A stretch of DNA of 64,000 bases from an uncultured Pseudomonadales bacterium. GTDB lineage: Bacteria; Pseudomonadota; Gammaproteobacteria; Pseudomonadales; Cellvibrionaceae. The stretch spans positions 1-64,000 of the forward strand of contig CANLTI010000019.1 in NCBI GenBank assembly GCA_947494095.1. Reading direction: 5' to 3'. A model generated the notes under the pieces. That model was not told the origin of the DNA. It searched no databases and saw only the letters and a program-made list of their open reading frames with translations. A program made the translations under genes and the position numbers. Below, piece by piece: positions 17,859 through 27,553 of this stretch; position 1 is the first letter of the stretch; each line of letters begins with the position of its first letter.

Positions 17859-19622
17859 TTAGGTATATTTTTGTACTGGCGGGGCTACGCGTAATACTTC
17901 TTCTAAGGTGGTGTGGCCTTTGGCGATTTTTTGCGCGCCAGATAACCGAAGTGTTCGCATACCTTCGCGCATAGCTTGTTGGCGTAGTTCATTGAGATCG
18001 GTAATGTCATGAATAATATTCCCTAAACTCTCGCTCATGCGCAAAATTTCATAGATACCTTGGCGGCCAATATAGCCGGTATTGCGGCATTCTAGACAGC
18101 CTACCGCTTTGAATATTTTTTGCGGCTTGGCCACTTTCCAGGGGCGAACGAGTTCATCCCAGTCGCTTTGTGAAATATCGTCTTGCTCTTTGCAGTGAGG
18201 GCATAGTGTGCGTACCAAGCGCTGGGCCATGATGCCGAGCATACTGGTTTTGAGCAAATAAGCGGGTATACCCAAATCGAGTAAGCGCGATATAGAGGTA
18301 GGGGAGTCATTGGTGTGCAGTGTGCTCAATACTAGGTGGCCAGTGAGCGAGGCCTGGACTGCCATTTGTGCGGTTTCTAGATCACGAATTTCACCGATCA
18401 TTATGATGTCAGGGTCTTGGCGCATGAGTGTGCGAATGCCTGAGGCAAAATCGAGCCCAATATTGTGCTGCACTTGGGTTTGGTTGAAGGCTTCTTCAAC
18501 CATCTCAATAGGGTCTTCGATGGTGCTAACGTTAACTTCGTCGGTGGCGAGTGTTTTGAGTGTTGAGTAGAGTGTGGTGGTTTTACCCGAGCCCGTTGGG
18601 CCTGTTACCAGCACAATGCCATGAGGCTGACTAATCATGTTTTGCCAGCGCTCGTAATCATCGCCGCCTAAGCCTAAGTCTTCGAAGCTGCGCAGTAGGA
18701 CTTCAGGGTCAAAAATACGCATAACGAGCTTTTCACCAAAGGCTGTTGGCAGTGTTGAAAGCCTGAGCTCGGCCTCGGTACCGTCGGGTGTTTTTGTTTT
18801 GATGCGGCCATCTTGTGGCTTGCGTTTTTCGGCAACGTTCATGCGGCCTAAAATTTTTATTCGGCTGGTGATCGCAGTGGCCACATTGGCAGGGAACTCG
18901 TAAATTTGATGCAGTACGCCATCAATTCGAAAGCGCATGCGCGCGATTTCACGGCGTGGTTCAATATGAATATCACTCGCACGCTGATCAAAAGCGTATT
19001 GTAATAGCCAGTCAACAATATTGACGATGTGCTGATCGTTGGCTTCTGGGTCGGTCATACTACCGAGCTCTAGCAACTGTTCAAAATTAGTTGCATTACT
19101 CGCGGCTTTAGTCCCGCCTTTGGCACCGCTAATTGACTTGGCAAGTGAGTAAAACTCGACACGGTAACGGGCAATATCAGAAGGCAGTGCCAGTACACAC
19201 TTGATGCGGCGCTGGCTGGTTTGCATCAATTGCTCGACCCAGCTTTGTGTAAAGGGCTGGCCAACCGCTACGGTCAGCTCATCGGCATTTACCTTAACGC
19301 AGAGTAAATCGTGCCTTTTGGCAAACTGATAGCTCATCACACCGGCTAAATCAGCCACCTGTAGCTTCATGGGGTCAATATGAAAGACTTGCATATGACT
19401 TTTATCGGCTAGCCACGCCGTTAGGGCCATTTCATCCAGTCTTTTGCCGGGGCGAGTGAGATCTTCGAGTGCTTGGCTGGCAACATAGCTTACCGGGTGC
19501 ATGGCTGTTTGCGCTGGTGTGCGACTAGTGCCTAGTAGCTGATTCATCGTGCCAGAATCAATGCGCTTATCTTTGTGTAGGTCTGTCAGAATATTGCGTA
19601 AGTCCAGGGTGCGATCTACCAC
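17859..19622 (-). CDS. GspE/PulE/PilB-family secretion or pilus ATPase
   Basis: The protein of about 587 residues energises type II secretion or type IV pilus assembly in related systems. An N-terminal MshEN/GspE-N domain (about 65-170) precedes the ATPase core. The Walker A is GPTGSGKTTTLYSTL near residue 340, then Asp box TIEDPIE and Walker B DPDIIMIGEIRD. The zinc-binding tetracysteine is LCPHC...CLECRNTGYIGRQGIYEIL. The GTG at 19622 is chosen since GAGAG lies 8 bases upstream and it gives the usual family length; an open stretch continues about 200 bp further. No pilus, secretin or inner-membrane platform gene is nearby, so the system it serves is unknown. Confidence 0.85.
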   Translation of the reverse strand: MVDRTLDLRNILTDLHKDKRIDSGTMNQLLGTSRTPAQTAMHPVSYVASQALEDLTRPGKRLDEMALTAWLADKSHMQVFHIDPMKLQVADLAGVMSYQFAKRHDLLCVKVNADELTVAVGQPFTQSWVEQLMQTSQRRIKCVLALPSDIARYRVEFYSLAKSISGAKGGTKAASNATNFEQLLELGSMTDPEANDQHIVNIVDWLLQYAFDQRASDIHIEPRREIARMRFRIDGVLHQIYEFPANVATAITSRIKILGRMNVAEKRKPQDGRIKTKTPDGTEAELRLSTLPTAFGEKLVMRIFDPEVLLRSFEDLGLGGDDYERWQNMISQPHGIVLVTGPTGSGKTTTLYSTLKTLATDEVNVSTIEDPIEMVEEAFNQTQVQHNIGLDFASGIRTLMRQDPDIIMIGEIRDLETAQMAVQASLTGHLVLSTLHTNDSPTSISRLLDLGIPAYLLKTSMLGIMAQRLVRTLCPHCKEQDDISQSDWDELVRPWKVAKPQKIFKAVGCLECRNTGYIGRQGIYEILRMSESLGNIIHDITDLNELRQQAMREGMRTLRLSGAQKIAKGHTTLEEVLRVAPPVQKYT

Positions 19623-19985
19623 GGTGCGTCTCTCATTGTCTGTAGGCTGGGTCGGCGTGTATAGGGAATAGTGTAACCTGTTATGGTGCTTGTTATCATG
19701 CCTTGCGCGGCGGTGTTGTGTGAATGAGTGCGCTATTTGTGGCCGCGGGCTTGAGTTGTTTTTGAGCGATTGGGTGATAGCCGGTGCATTTAGGCGTACC
19801 GATAAACCCTTGTGGTCGATCAGCAAAGCCGCGCGTTTAGCCGAGTTAAGTTACGATATCACCGAGCGCTTATTGAAGTGTAGTTTGATCATGTGGCTAC
19901 GTATACTTAATGTGTGCGATTTAGCGTGTGTAATGAGCTAGTGAGAGAGTGGACTGCGGGGTTTTATACCGATTGTAGTGGCAAT

Positions 19986-20012
19986 AAAAAACCCGCCGGA
20001 GCGGGTTTTTTT
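19986..20012 (-). terminator. Bidirectional rho-independent terminator after dsbA
   Basis: AAAAAACCCGC (19986-19996), loop CGGA, GCGGGTTTTTTT (20001-20012). It lies 24 bases beyond the dsbA stop and has T-tracts in both directions. Confidence 0.9.
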
Positions 20013-20035
20013 AAGCTAGTCACACATGTACCTGA

Positions 20036-20701
20036 CTACTTTGCGTTATGTAGTTTTTCGGCTAAGTAGCTGGCTACTTTTAGCATCTCGGCTTGGCTGC
20101 CGGCTTTGCTAGCACTAATGTGGTAGTAATCTGCGACAACAACCTCAGGTGTGCCACTAATTTTGTATTGGCGCTGACGATCATCGGCTTGTTTGACTTG
20201 GCCGCTAACAGCAAAAGAATTCATTACGCCCACAAAGTTTTTACCGTCAAAGCCTGCTTTATCAACAATAGCGGCAATTTCTGCATCGTCTAGCAATTGC
20301 TTGCGGTCTGTATGCATCGCCTTAAAAAAGGCCATATGCAGTTTGTCGAGGCCTTGAACCGCTTTGGCGGCATAGTAGAGCTTAGCGTGAGTCCACATCA
20401 TGTCTTGTGGTACGCCTGGACGGCGTTGCTTCCACATGGCGGGTGATTGAGTGAATTCGACATAGCTAGGGAGTGATTTGGTCCACGGGTGAACAAGGGC
20501 TTCGAAATTAAAGCAGTGGCCACAGCCATACCAAAACACTTCTGTAATTTTGACTTTTTGGTTATTGGTAGGCTTTTTGGCGCCAGCAATAATGGTGTAG
20601 TGCTTACCTTCTTCGTAAACTTTGGTAGGTGCGGTTGTTTCGGTTTCGGCAGAAGCAAATAATGGTAATGCTAAGCCAAGAATCAGTGCTGCTATACGCA
20701 T
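20036..20701 (-). CDS. dsbA: Thiol:disulfide interchange protein DsbA
   Basis: This periplasmic oxidase introduces disulfides into secreted proteins. A signal peptide (MRIAALILGLALPLFASA) precedes a thioredoxin fold with active site C60-G-H-C63 in FWYGCGHCFNFE, an insertion of helices, and the cis-proline loop GTPEVVV. Its 221 residues are usual. The ATG at 20701 has AGGGGA about 6 bases upstream; an in-frame start 33 bases earlier is less likely. It lies downstream of cytochrome c4, with engB beyond, a grouping common in gammaproteobacteria. Confidence 0.95.
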   Translation of the reverse strand: MRIAALILGLALPLFASAETETTAPTKVYEEGKHYTIIAGAKKPTNNQKVKITEVFWYGCGHCFNFEALVHPWTKSLPSYVEFTQSPAMWKQRRPGVPQDMMWTHAKLYYAAKAVQGLDKLHMAFFKAMHTDRKQLLDDAEIAAIVDKAGFDGKNFVGVMNSFAVSGQVKQADDRQRQYKISGTPEVVVADYYHISASKAGSQAEMLKVASYLAEKLHNAK

Positions 20702-20864
20702 AGGTATTCCCCTATCTATTGTTATGGTAAGCAAAGCTTAGCTATTGCTTATATGGTAATGAATGGCGGCCGTTGGAGATGCCTAAATGCAAAAAGTTCC
20801 CAATACCTACAATCATTTTATTGAGCGCTGTGTTGGTGCTAATAACACGTACTGTACGGCGACC

Positions 20865-20896
20865 AAGATGACTGCAGGCTTAACTGCCGTCATCTT
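20865..20896. other. Imperfect hairpin between cytochrome c4 and dsbA
   Basis: AAGATGACTGCAG and CTGCCGTCATCTT form a 13-bp stem with one mismatch and a 6-base loop. No T-tract follows on the minus strand. It could attenuate read-through from the cytochrome gene into dsbA. Confidence 0.45.
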
Positions 20897-20980
20897 TAAG
20901 ACCGTATGCTGGTTTTGGCTGCCGTAGCTGGAGCGTTTATGGCGCTCTCAAGTGCTTGCTTACCTGCAATACTTAGCGCT

Positions 20981-21625
20981 TTAATTAAGCCCAGCAATAA
21001 AATTGGCGACGGCGGTAATTTCGGCATCACTCATGCGTTCGGCAACGCCACGCATAATTTTAGCATCATCATTTGCCCGTTTACCCGCCCGAAAATTTTG
21101 TAGCTGTTTGACAATATAATCGGCGTGCTGACCGCTTAAACGCGGATAACCCGCGGGGTCGTTACCTTGCCCGCGCGGTGAGTGGCAGCCGGTGCAGGCT
21201 GGAATACCCGCTTCTTTATTGCCTGCACGATAAACGCGAGTGCCTAAGTCTAAGGCGCTAACCTCTGTGCCGGAATTTACAAGAACGTTGAAGTCTTTAC
21301 TGCCTGAAAGCTGAGTGACTTTACTATTAAAGTAAGCGGCAATATTGGCAAGGTCTTCGTCGCTCATGTTGTCGAGTAAGCCTGTCATCTCAACAATGGG
21401 GCGGGCACCGCTTTTAATATCTTTCATTTGCTTAAGTAGGTAGCGCTCACCTAAGCCCGCTAGCTTAGGGAAGCTTGCCAAGGCACTATTACCATCGGCA
21501 CTGTGGCAAGCGGCACAAACCGCTGTCAGGGGTTGGCCTTTAGCGGCATCGCCACCGGCTACGGCAAAAGGTGCGGCAAGTGTTACGCCAAGCGCAACGC
21601 CCATTGAGCTTAATAGTTTGTTCAT
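20981..21625 (-). CDS. Dihaem cytochrome c4
   Basis: This is a periplasmic two-haem electron carrier, usually feeding cytochrome oxidases. A signal peptide ending AVA-GG is followed by two homologous domains with CAACH (residues 37-41) and CTGCH (144-148). The methionine ligands are probably in the ARPIVEMTGLLDNMSDEDL and KIMRGVAERMSDAEI segments. The 214-residue length fits the family. It is transcribed towards dsbA and divergent from engB, the standard neighbourhood in pseudomonads and relatives. Confidence 0.93.
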   Translation of the reverse strand: MNKLLSSMGVALGVTLAAPFAVAGGDAAKGQPLTAVCAACHSADGNSALASFPKLAGLGERYLLKQMKDIKSGARPIVEMTGLLDNMSDEDLANIAAYFNSKVTQLSGSKDFNVLVNSGTEVSALDLGTRVYRAGNKEAGIPACTGCHSPRGQGNDPAGYPRLSGQHADYIVKQLQNFRAGKRANDDAKIMRGVAERMSDAEITAVANFIAGLN

Positions 21626-21881
21626 GTGTGTTCCGTGGGTAAAGTTAAAAATTAAGTAAAAAGTTTCACTCTAGCGGCTTATTTACCATAGCAGCTGGCT
21701 TCGCGTAGTGCGCCAAATCAAGCCAATGAATGATAGCGTCTTGCTTTATTCATACGGCTTATGCTTTATAAATGGCTCTATGCCATCTATAAATCGCTCT
21801 AGGTGTATTATAAATAGCCCTATGTGTTTTGTGATGGCATTATATACACCCCTTCGTTAGAACTCACCTTTTGTGCATCCC

Positions 21882-22586
21882 ATGTCTACAAACATTAATT
21901 TCCGCCAAGCGGAATACTTGATCAGCGCTCAAACATTCGCCCAATGTCCTTCTGAAGAAGGTGCAGAGGTTGCGTTTGCAGGCCGCTCCAATGCTGGTAA
22001 ATCCAGCGCCATTAACCGTTTAACGGGCAACGGCAAACTTGCAAGGACCAGTAAAACACCCGGTCGTACACAGTTACTTAACTTTTTTACTTTAGGTGCA
22101 GCAACCTTTAGATTGGTCGATTTACCCGGTTATGGCTATGCCAAAGTGCCATTAGCCAAAAAAAATGAGTGGCAAAAAAACTTATCGGAATACCTCGAAA
22201 AGCGTAAAAGCTTGATGGGCTTGGTGCTGATGATGGATATTCGCCACCCTTTGCGCGACTTTGACATGATGATGTTGGAGTGGGCCGATAAAATGCATAT
22301 GCCTGTACATATATTGCTTACCAAATCCGATAAGCTAAAGCGCGGTGCGGCGAAAACGTCTTTATTAGGCGTCTCTAAATACCTTAAAGAGCATAATCTG
22401 ACCGACCTTGTGCAGGTACAGCTCTTTTCATCCAGTAATGGTGAGGGCGTGGCAGAGTTAGAGGCTAAAATGCGTACTTGGTTGCTACCTGTGCAAGATG
22501 GCAGTGCTGGCGGTGAGGTTGAACCCTACCCCGAGCTACCGACGCAAGCCGAAATCGATGCAGTTAAACCGGCGGATGATGCTTAA
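21882..22586 (+). CDS. engB: Ribosome biogenesis GTPase EngB (YihA/YsxC)
   Basis: EngB is an essential small GTPase that helps assemble the large ribosomal subunit. G1 is GRSNAGKSS (about residues 34-42), G2 region [14 protein letters not shown]3 [11 protein letters not shown]4 TKSDKL and G5 SSSNGEG. The ATG at 21882 is preferred over the GTG at 21873 because the usual N-terminus begins close to [10 protein letters not shown]; no clear Shine-Dalgarno is seen for either. The acidic C-terminal tail ([22 protein letters not shown]) is a common lineage feature. It is divergent from cytochrome c4. Confidence 0.93.
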   Translation: MSTNINFRQAEYLISAQTFAQCPSEEGAEVAFAGRSNAGKSSAINRLTGNGKLARTSKTPGRTQLLNFFTLGAATFRLVDLPGYGYAKVPLAKKNEWQKNLSEYLEKRKSLMGLVLMMDIRHPLRDFDMMMLEWADKMHMPVHILLTKSDKLKRGAAKTSLLGVSKYLKEHNLTDLVQVQLFSSSNGEGVAELEAKMRTWLLPVQDGSAGGEVEPYPELPTQAEIDAVKPADDA

Positions 22587-22620
22587 CTTGTACAGCTCTG
22601 CACGTCTAGGCGTCTCTGCC

Positions 22621-23592
22621 CTAGCCTTGGCGATCACCTTCGCCAGAGAGCTGCTCGGCTAAGTCATCTGTTGCTTTAACCAGAGCATCCATGACCGATG
22701 GCTCGCGCGATGAATGCCCGGCATCGCGAATAATATGTAGCTTAGAAGCTGGCCAAGCGTTGTGCAGTGCGGTTGCGCCATCGAGTGGGCAGACCATATC
22801 GTAACGGCCATGAATAAGCGTGCCGGGAATGTCGTTTAATCGATGTGCATCACGCAGTATTTGATCGGGCTCTAAAAATGCTTTATTAATAAAATAGTGC
22901 GCTTCTATGCGGGCGAGCGATACCGCCATATGCGGCTCAACAAAATGATGAACAACATCTGGGTTGGGTCGCAAGGTGGCGCAGCGCCCCTCCCACTGTG
23001 ACCAAGCTTTAGCGGCCGCCATTTTGGCTAGCTCGTTGGCCCCAGTGAGCCGGCGATAATACGCTTGAATCATCTTGCCCTGCTCGGCTTTGGGTATAGG
23101 GGCTAAGTAATCTTGCCAGTAGTCGGGGAATATCCTGTCGGCACCACACTGATAAAACCACTCTAAATCTTGCGGGCGACACAAAAAGATGCCGCGCAAA
23201 ATCATTCCGAGCACTCTTTGTGGGAAGGCCTGCGCATAAATAAGTGCCAATGTCGATCCCCAAGAGCCACCGAACAATGCCCACTTTTCTACTTTTAAGT
23301 ATTCACGAATTTTTTCGATATCGGCAATTAAGTGACTCGTTGAGTTGTCGTTAAGGCTGGCGTGAGGCTTGGATTGCCCCGCCCCGCGCTGATCAAACAA
23401 AATAATACGGTACTTATCGGGGTCAAAAAAACGTCGATCAAAGCTGCTAGTGCCAGCACCTGGGCCGCCATGAAGAAACAAAATAGGAATACCCTGAGGG
23501 TCGCCACTCTCCTCGATGTAGAGGGTGTGGCTGTCATCAACTTGTAATTGATAGGTTTGATTGGTGCGAATATCAGGGTACAAGCACTGCAT
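22621..23592 (-). CDS. pip: Proline iminopeptidase (S33)
   Basis: This cytosolic alpha/beta hydrolase removes N-terminal proline from peptides. HGGPGAG (residues 41-47) forms the oxyanion hole, nucleophile Ser110 sits in GGSWGS, and the acid and base are Asp265 (HGRYDMVCP) and His293 (DAGHSSREP). The cap includes WSQWEG as in the family. Its 323 residues are standard. It converges with engB, the two stops lying 34 bp apart, and has no operon partner. Confidence 0.95.
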   Translation of the reverse strand: MQCLYPDIRTNQTYQLQVDDSHTLYIEESGDPQGIPILFLHGGPGAGTSSFDRRFFDPDKYRIILFDQRGAGQSKPHASLNDNSTSHLIADIEKIREYLKVEKWALFGGSWGSTLALIYAQAFPQRVLGMILRGIFLCRPQDLEWFYQCGADRIFPDYWQDYLAPIPKAEQGKMIQAYYRRLTGANELAKMAAAKAWSQWEGRCATLRPNPDVVHHFVEPHMAVSLARIEAHYFINKAFLEPDQILRDAHRLNDIPGTLIHGRYDMVCPLDGATALHNAWPASKLHIIRDAGHSSREPSVMDALVKATDDLAEQLSGEGDRQG

Positions 23593-24079
23593 ATGTTAGC
23601 TCCTATTATTGATGTACGGAGATTAGGCCACGCAGGCAAATACAACAAGTTATATTCCTGCAAAACTATCGTTACTCGGCCATTATTGGATCAATTATTG
23701 ACCGTTTCCTTGGGGCGCTGATAGTACTGGGCCATTAAAGTTCAAAAGGCTTTGGCGATGGGTTAAAAAATGCAGTACCAAATGGTTGTACAACTTTTGT
23801 GAATGTACTAAGGTGTTACGAATTTTGTTGCTTTCTCATCCCTGTAAGAGCGCGCATCAAAACCAAATAGAATAATAATAATACGCCTATGAGGCTGTAC
23901 AACGGCACTCTAGAGCGCTTATGGGTATAAAATACTCAGGTTGTGAAATTTATATAATAAGACCTTGTTTTATATCAATAAATTCGGGCGTTAGCCCTTA
24001 CTCTATTTAGCTTTAAGCTGCTTAATTACACTAAAAAAAATAAGCGGTCATCATTACATCAACCATTATGGAGAGTCCC
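23593..24079. other. 487-bp upstream region of the TonB receptor
   Basis: AT-rich divergent promoter region between the proline iminopeptidase and the TonB-dependent receptor. No reading frame or strong hairpin is seen. GGAGAG at 24070-24075 is the receptor's ribosome binding site. Confidence 0.4.
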
Positions 24080-27000
24080 ATGGGAAGTCCTCGTCACATG
24101 TTTAAGAAAAACGTTCTTGCCGTCAGCATTGCTGCACTTGCAAGTGTGAGCTACTCGGCTATAGCACAAGATAGTGCGCCAGTAGAAGAAGTATTAGTAA
24201 CTGGTATCCGCGCGTCATTAGAAAACGCCATGGACATTAAGCGCGACTCTAGCGGTGTTGTTGATGCGATTTCGGCTGAAGATATTGGTAAAATGCCTGA
24301 TGCTAACCTTGCTGAATCACTACAGCGTATAGCCGGTGTTTCCATTAGTCGTACTAACGGCGAAGGCGCGCAGGTTACTGTTCGCGGTATTGACCCAGGC
24401 TTAAACATGGTAACGTTAAACGGCCGTGTAATGCCTACAGTAACTAGCAATGGAGATGTTGGGGACAAATCTAGCCGTGCCTTTGATTTTGCTAACTTAG
24501 CCTCTGAAAGCGTCAGTGGTGTAGAAGTTTATAAAACAGGTAGTGCTAAAAATTCGGGTGGTGGTCTTGGCGCTAGCATCAATCTTAAAACGGTAAAACC
24601 TTTAGAGGCCGGTGAGCGTTTAACCTTCGGCGCTAAAGCCGTACACGATACAACGGTTTATCGTGGTGATAAGGGCTCAGAGCTTACACCTGAAGTATCG
24701 GGTTTATATAGCTGGGTTAATGATGATAGCACCTTTGGTGTTAGCTTAAGTGCGGCGTATCAAGAGCGTGATAGTGTGCGCTCTAATGCGTTTGTGAATA
24801 ACTGGCAACTAAAAACTGCAGGTGCCCCCACCTACAAAAAAGATGACGACGGTAATGTCACTACAGAGCAAGAAACTACCGATGGCACTTTACCGACTGG
24901 CGCCAACATTACTGGTGCGCCTCAAGCGGGTCAGCTCTATGCACTTCCAACCGATTTACGCTACGCCTTAGAAGAAGGCCATCGCGAGCGTACTAATTCA
25001 CAGTTGACTGTACAGTTTAAGCCTGTTGAAACATTAACGGCTACCTTAGATTACACCTTTTCTAGAAATGACGCGACGGCAGATCGTGCTCAGCAATCAA
25101 CTTGGTATAATATTAATAAAATTAGCGCAGCTACTTTTGATACGGGTAATGCTGTAGCGACACCTATTATTTATAACGAGGTGTATGACGGTGGCAAAGA
25201 TGTTTCTTTTGCGCAGCAGCAGTACCAGTCTATTAGCCAAAATAACTCTTTAGGTTTAAATGTGGTCTGGGATGTTAACGATAGCTTTACGCTAGAGTTT
25301 GATTTTCATGATTCTTTAGCCAAAAATGAAACATACCAAGCAGAGCTGGGCTTAAATGCTAATGTGGTTACCGGTAACTACTCGCGCTGGGATCAGGACT
25401 TGCCTGTAATGGGTATTACATTTGACGACTCAGATCCCAATAAGGGCAATAACAACGGCTTTATTGATGGTGGTGATGTGAGTGGTGCGATAGGCACTAT
25501 TGCGCAAGATTCTCAGCGCGCAGAAGTTCAACAGTTCCAATTAGATGGTAAATGGGACCTTGATGGCTTTGGCTTCTTTGATGAGTCAGCCGTTGATTTT
25601 GGTGCAGGTTTTAGTGATACCTCTAACGCCTCTTTAGTTCTATCAGGCACGAACCCTCGCATTACCATGGGTAACTGGGGTGGTGTAGCGCCAGAGAGCT
25701 TTGGCTCTAGCTGGGAGAACTACTTTACTGCGCGTAACTTTGCAGATGGTTTTGATCAAAGCGGTACAACCGGTAACTCGAAATTCTTAAGCAACGGTTT
25801 ACAAGGCGACTTTAATTCTATTAAAGACGCTGTTGAGCATGCATATGCACTCGCACAAACACGCATCAGAATTACTGGCGACGATCCATCAACATTGGAT
25901 GACCCTTTAACAGTTGATGACCCTTCAACAGCAGAAGTTGAGAATGTAGAAAATAAAGAAAAGTACTACTACGTCTCTGCGCTTGATCCTAATGGTGAGC
26001 ACTGGAAAAACCGTGACAACAACCTCAACCCCGATAACTTTAATAGCTTCCCTGATGGTAAGTATAAAGGTAGCGGCAATGTGGATGTTGACCGCACAAT
26101 CACCGAAGAAATCACAAGTTTTTACGTTGCCTTTGGTGGTTCATTTGAGATTGCCGGTATGGCCTCTAATTTAGGCTTAGGCTTGCGCTATGAAGATACC
26201 GAAGTCACTTCAACATCTATTGTATCTACACCTAGCAACCTAAGCTGGGATGGCGATAATGATTGGTCTACGGTTGGTGGTGGTCCAACACTTCGCTTAG
26301 AGGAAGTCTCTGGTTATGATAATGTATTGCCCAATATTGATTTTGATATTTTAGTGGCTGAGGATGTCAAGCTACGCGCCTCTTATAGTACAACTATAGC
26401 GCGCCCGGGTTACGGCCAATTAAAAACCGAGCAAACTATAGATAATGTTTACCAGCGTACATCAAGTAAAGGTAACCCCAACTTGATTGCACTAGAGTCG
26501 AATAACTTTGATATCTCTGCTGAATGGTACTACGACGAAGGTAGCTATTTATCGGCAGCGTTTTTTATCAAAGACGTATCAAATTTTATTGGTACCGGTG
26601 TTGAAACAGATACTCTTTACGGGTTACGTGATCACCGCGTAGGCCCTCGCGCTATAGCCTCCGGTGTTAGCCAGCTAAACGAAGAAGAACTATGGCAGGC
26701 TGTTTGTGGCGGTAGTAAGTGTGTCGCTCTTGATAGCGACCCTCTTTTGCAGTGGGAGCAATCTATTCCAACAAACAAAGAAGATACTAAAATTAATGGC
26801 TTTGAGTTGTCGGTGCAGCACTGGTTTGGTATGAGTGGCTTTGGTGTACAGGCTAACTATACCTTCGTAGATTCTGACCTTGAGTTTAATGATACAAGTA
26901 CTAAAGAGCAGTTTGCACTGATTGGTTTGAGTGATACGGCTAACTTGGTAGGTATGTATGAAAATTACGGCTTTCAAGCGCGACTCGCTTTCAACTGGCG

Positions 27001-27238
27001 TGATGAGTACTTATCGAGCACCAACCAAGGGGGTAACAACGCACCGGGTTATACTGAAGCATTTGCTCAGTTAGACTTATCTCTTGGTTATGAAATTAAC
27101 GAAAATGTTTCTGTTAGTTTCGAAGGCTTAAATCTCACAGGTGAAGATTCACGTGTACATGGCCGCTCTGAAGCACAAATGTTTAACTTTGAAGACTTAG
27201 GCGCACGTTACGCAGCGGGTATTCGCGTAAGCTTCTAA
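24080..27238 (+). CDS. TonB-dependent receptor (proteobacterial carbohydrate-type)
   Basis: This outer-membrane active transporter of about 1052 residues has a signal peptide (cleavage near AIA-QDS), a TonB-box-like EEVLVTGIRASLENAMDIK directly after it, and a plug domain (VVDAISAEDIGKMPDANLAESLQRIAGVSI...RGIDPGLNMVTLNGR). A long barrel follows, with GARYAAGIRVSF at the end. This is the large-receptor subfamily common in marine polysaccharide degraders, where the ligands are often oligosaccharides. The ATG at 24080 has GGAGAG with 5-6 bases of spacing, better than the ATG at 24068. A halogenase/SapC/cupin group follows, a known pairing for this receptor type. The ligand is not deducible. Confidence 0.9.
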   Translation: MGSPRHMFKKNVLAVSIAALASVSYSAIAQDSAPVEEVLVTGIRASLENAMDIKRDSSGVVDAISAEDIGKMPDANLAESLQRIAGVSISRTNGEGAQVTVRGIDPGLNMVTLNGRVMPTVTSNGDVGDKSSRAFDFANLASESVSGVEVYKTGSAKNSGGGLGASINLKTVKPLEAGERLTFGAKAVHDTTVYRGDKGSELTPEVSGLYSWVNDDSTFGVSLSAAYQERDSVRSNAFVNNWQLKTAGAPTYKKDDDGNVTTEQETTDGTLPTGANITGAPQAGQLYALPTDLRYALEEGHRERTNSQLTVQFKPVETLTATLDYTFSRNDATADRAQQSTWYNINKISAATFDTGNAVATPIIYNEVYDGGKDVSFAQQQYQSISQNNSLGLNVVWDVNDSFTLEFDFHDSLAKNETYQAELGLNANVVTGNYSRWDQDLPVMGITFDDSDPNKGNNNGFIDGGDVSGAIGTIAQDSQRAEVQQFQLDGKWDLDGFGFFDESAVDFGAGFSDTSNASLVLSGTNPRITMGNWGGVAPESFGSSWENYFTARNFADGFDQSGTTGNSKFLSNGLQGDFNSIKDAVEHAYALAQTRIRITGDDPSTLDDPLTVDDPSTAEVENVENKEKYYYVSALDPNGEHWKNRDNNLNPDNFNSFPDGKYKGSGNVDVDRTITEEITSFYVAFGGSFEIAGMASNLGLGLRYEDTEVTSTSIVSTPSNLSWDGDNDWSTVGGGPTLRLEEVSGYDNVLPNIDFDILVAEDVKLRASYSTTIARPGYGQLKTEQTIDNVYQRTSSKGNPNLIALESNNFDISAEWYYDEGSYLSAAFFIKDVSNFIGTGVETDTLYGLRDHRVGPRAIASGVSQLNEEELWQAVCGGSKCVALDSDPLLQWEQSIPTNKEDTKINGFELSVQHWFGMSGFGVQANYTFVDSDLEFNDTSTKEQFALIGLSDTANLVGMYENYGFQARLAFNWRDEYLSSTNQGGNNAPGYTEAFAQLDLSLGYEINENVSVSFEGLNLTGEDSRVHGRSEAQMFNFEDLGARYAAGIRVSF

Positions 27239-27279
27239 GTATTCATAAAAGCTATGATATTACCCTGCTTGCAGGGTAA

Positions 27280-27437
27280 GGGACGAGGACAGAATACATG
27301 ATCCAATAAGACTGGCTTTCTACTTCCTCTGCTGCGTTGCTCAAAGCGTTACATGCCCCGGCATGCGCCCCTTCGAGCGGCTTGCCGAGAAAATAGAATC
27401 CTACGTCTAATTGGATAAACTATTATTGCCTCGCCCC
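27280..27437 (+). repeat. Repeat family A, copy A3 (complete, 158 bp)
   Basis: The element runs from GGGACGAGG (27280-27288) to CCTCGCCCC (27429-27437) and is flanked on both sides by TAA, consistent with a 3-bp target duplication. The ends form imperfect terminal inverted repeats of about 28 bp. The two halves are loosely complementary throughout (GCTCAAAGC against GCTTCGAGC-like, CATGCC against GGCATG), so the strand can fold back on itself. Immediately before it is a tight hairpin TTACCCTGCTTGCAGGGTAA (27260-27279), which may be an older terminator. No transposase is encoded. Confidence 0.88.
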
Positions 27438-27443
27438 TAACTT

Positions 27444-27474
27444 AAAACCGCTATTTCTTTAGCGGTTTTTTTTT
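27444..27474 (+). terminator. Rho-independent terminator after the TonB receptor and repeat A3
   Basis: AAAACCGCTA (27444-27453), loop TTTCTT, TAGCGGTTTT (27460-27469) and a run of nine T. It ends the receptor transcript and separates it from the halogenase gene. Confidence 0.9.
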
Positions 27475-27553
27475 ATCTAAGCATCGTGTATTGCATCAAT
27501 TACGTATAAGCTTCGTGGCTCTTGCAAAATAATAATAGGGGGGGAGGGTGCCT

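Noticed and set aside
19623..19826. N-terminal extension of the GspE-type ATPase
   Set aside because: Open but low in similarity to the family; the GTG at 19622 has a ribosome binding site and gives normal length.
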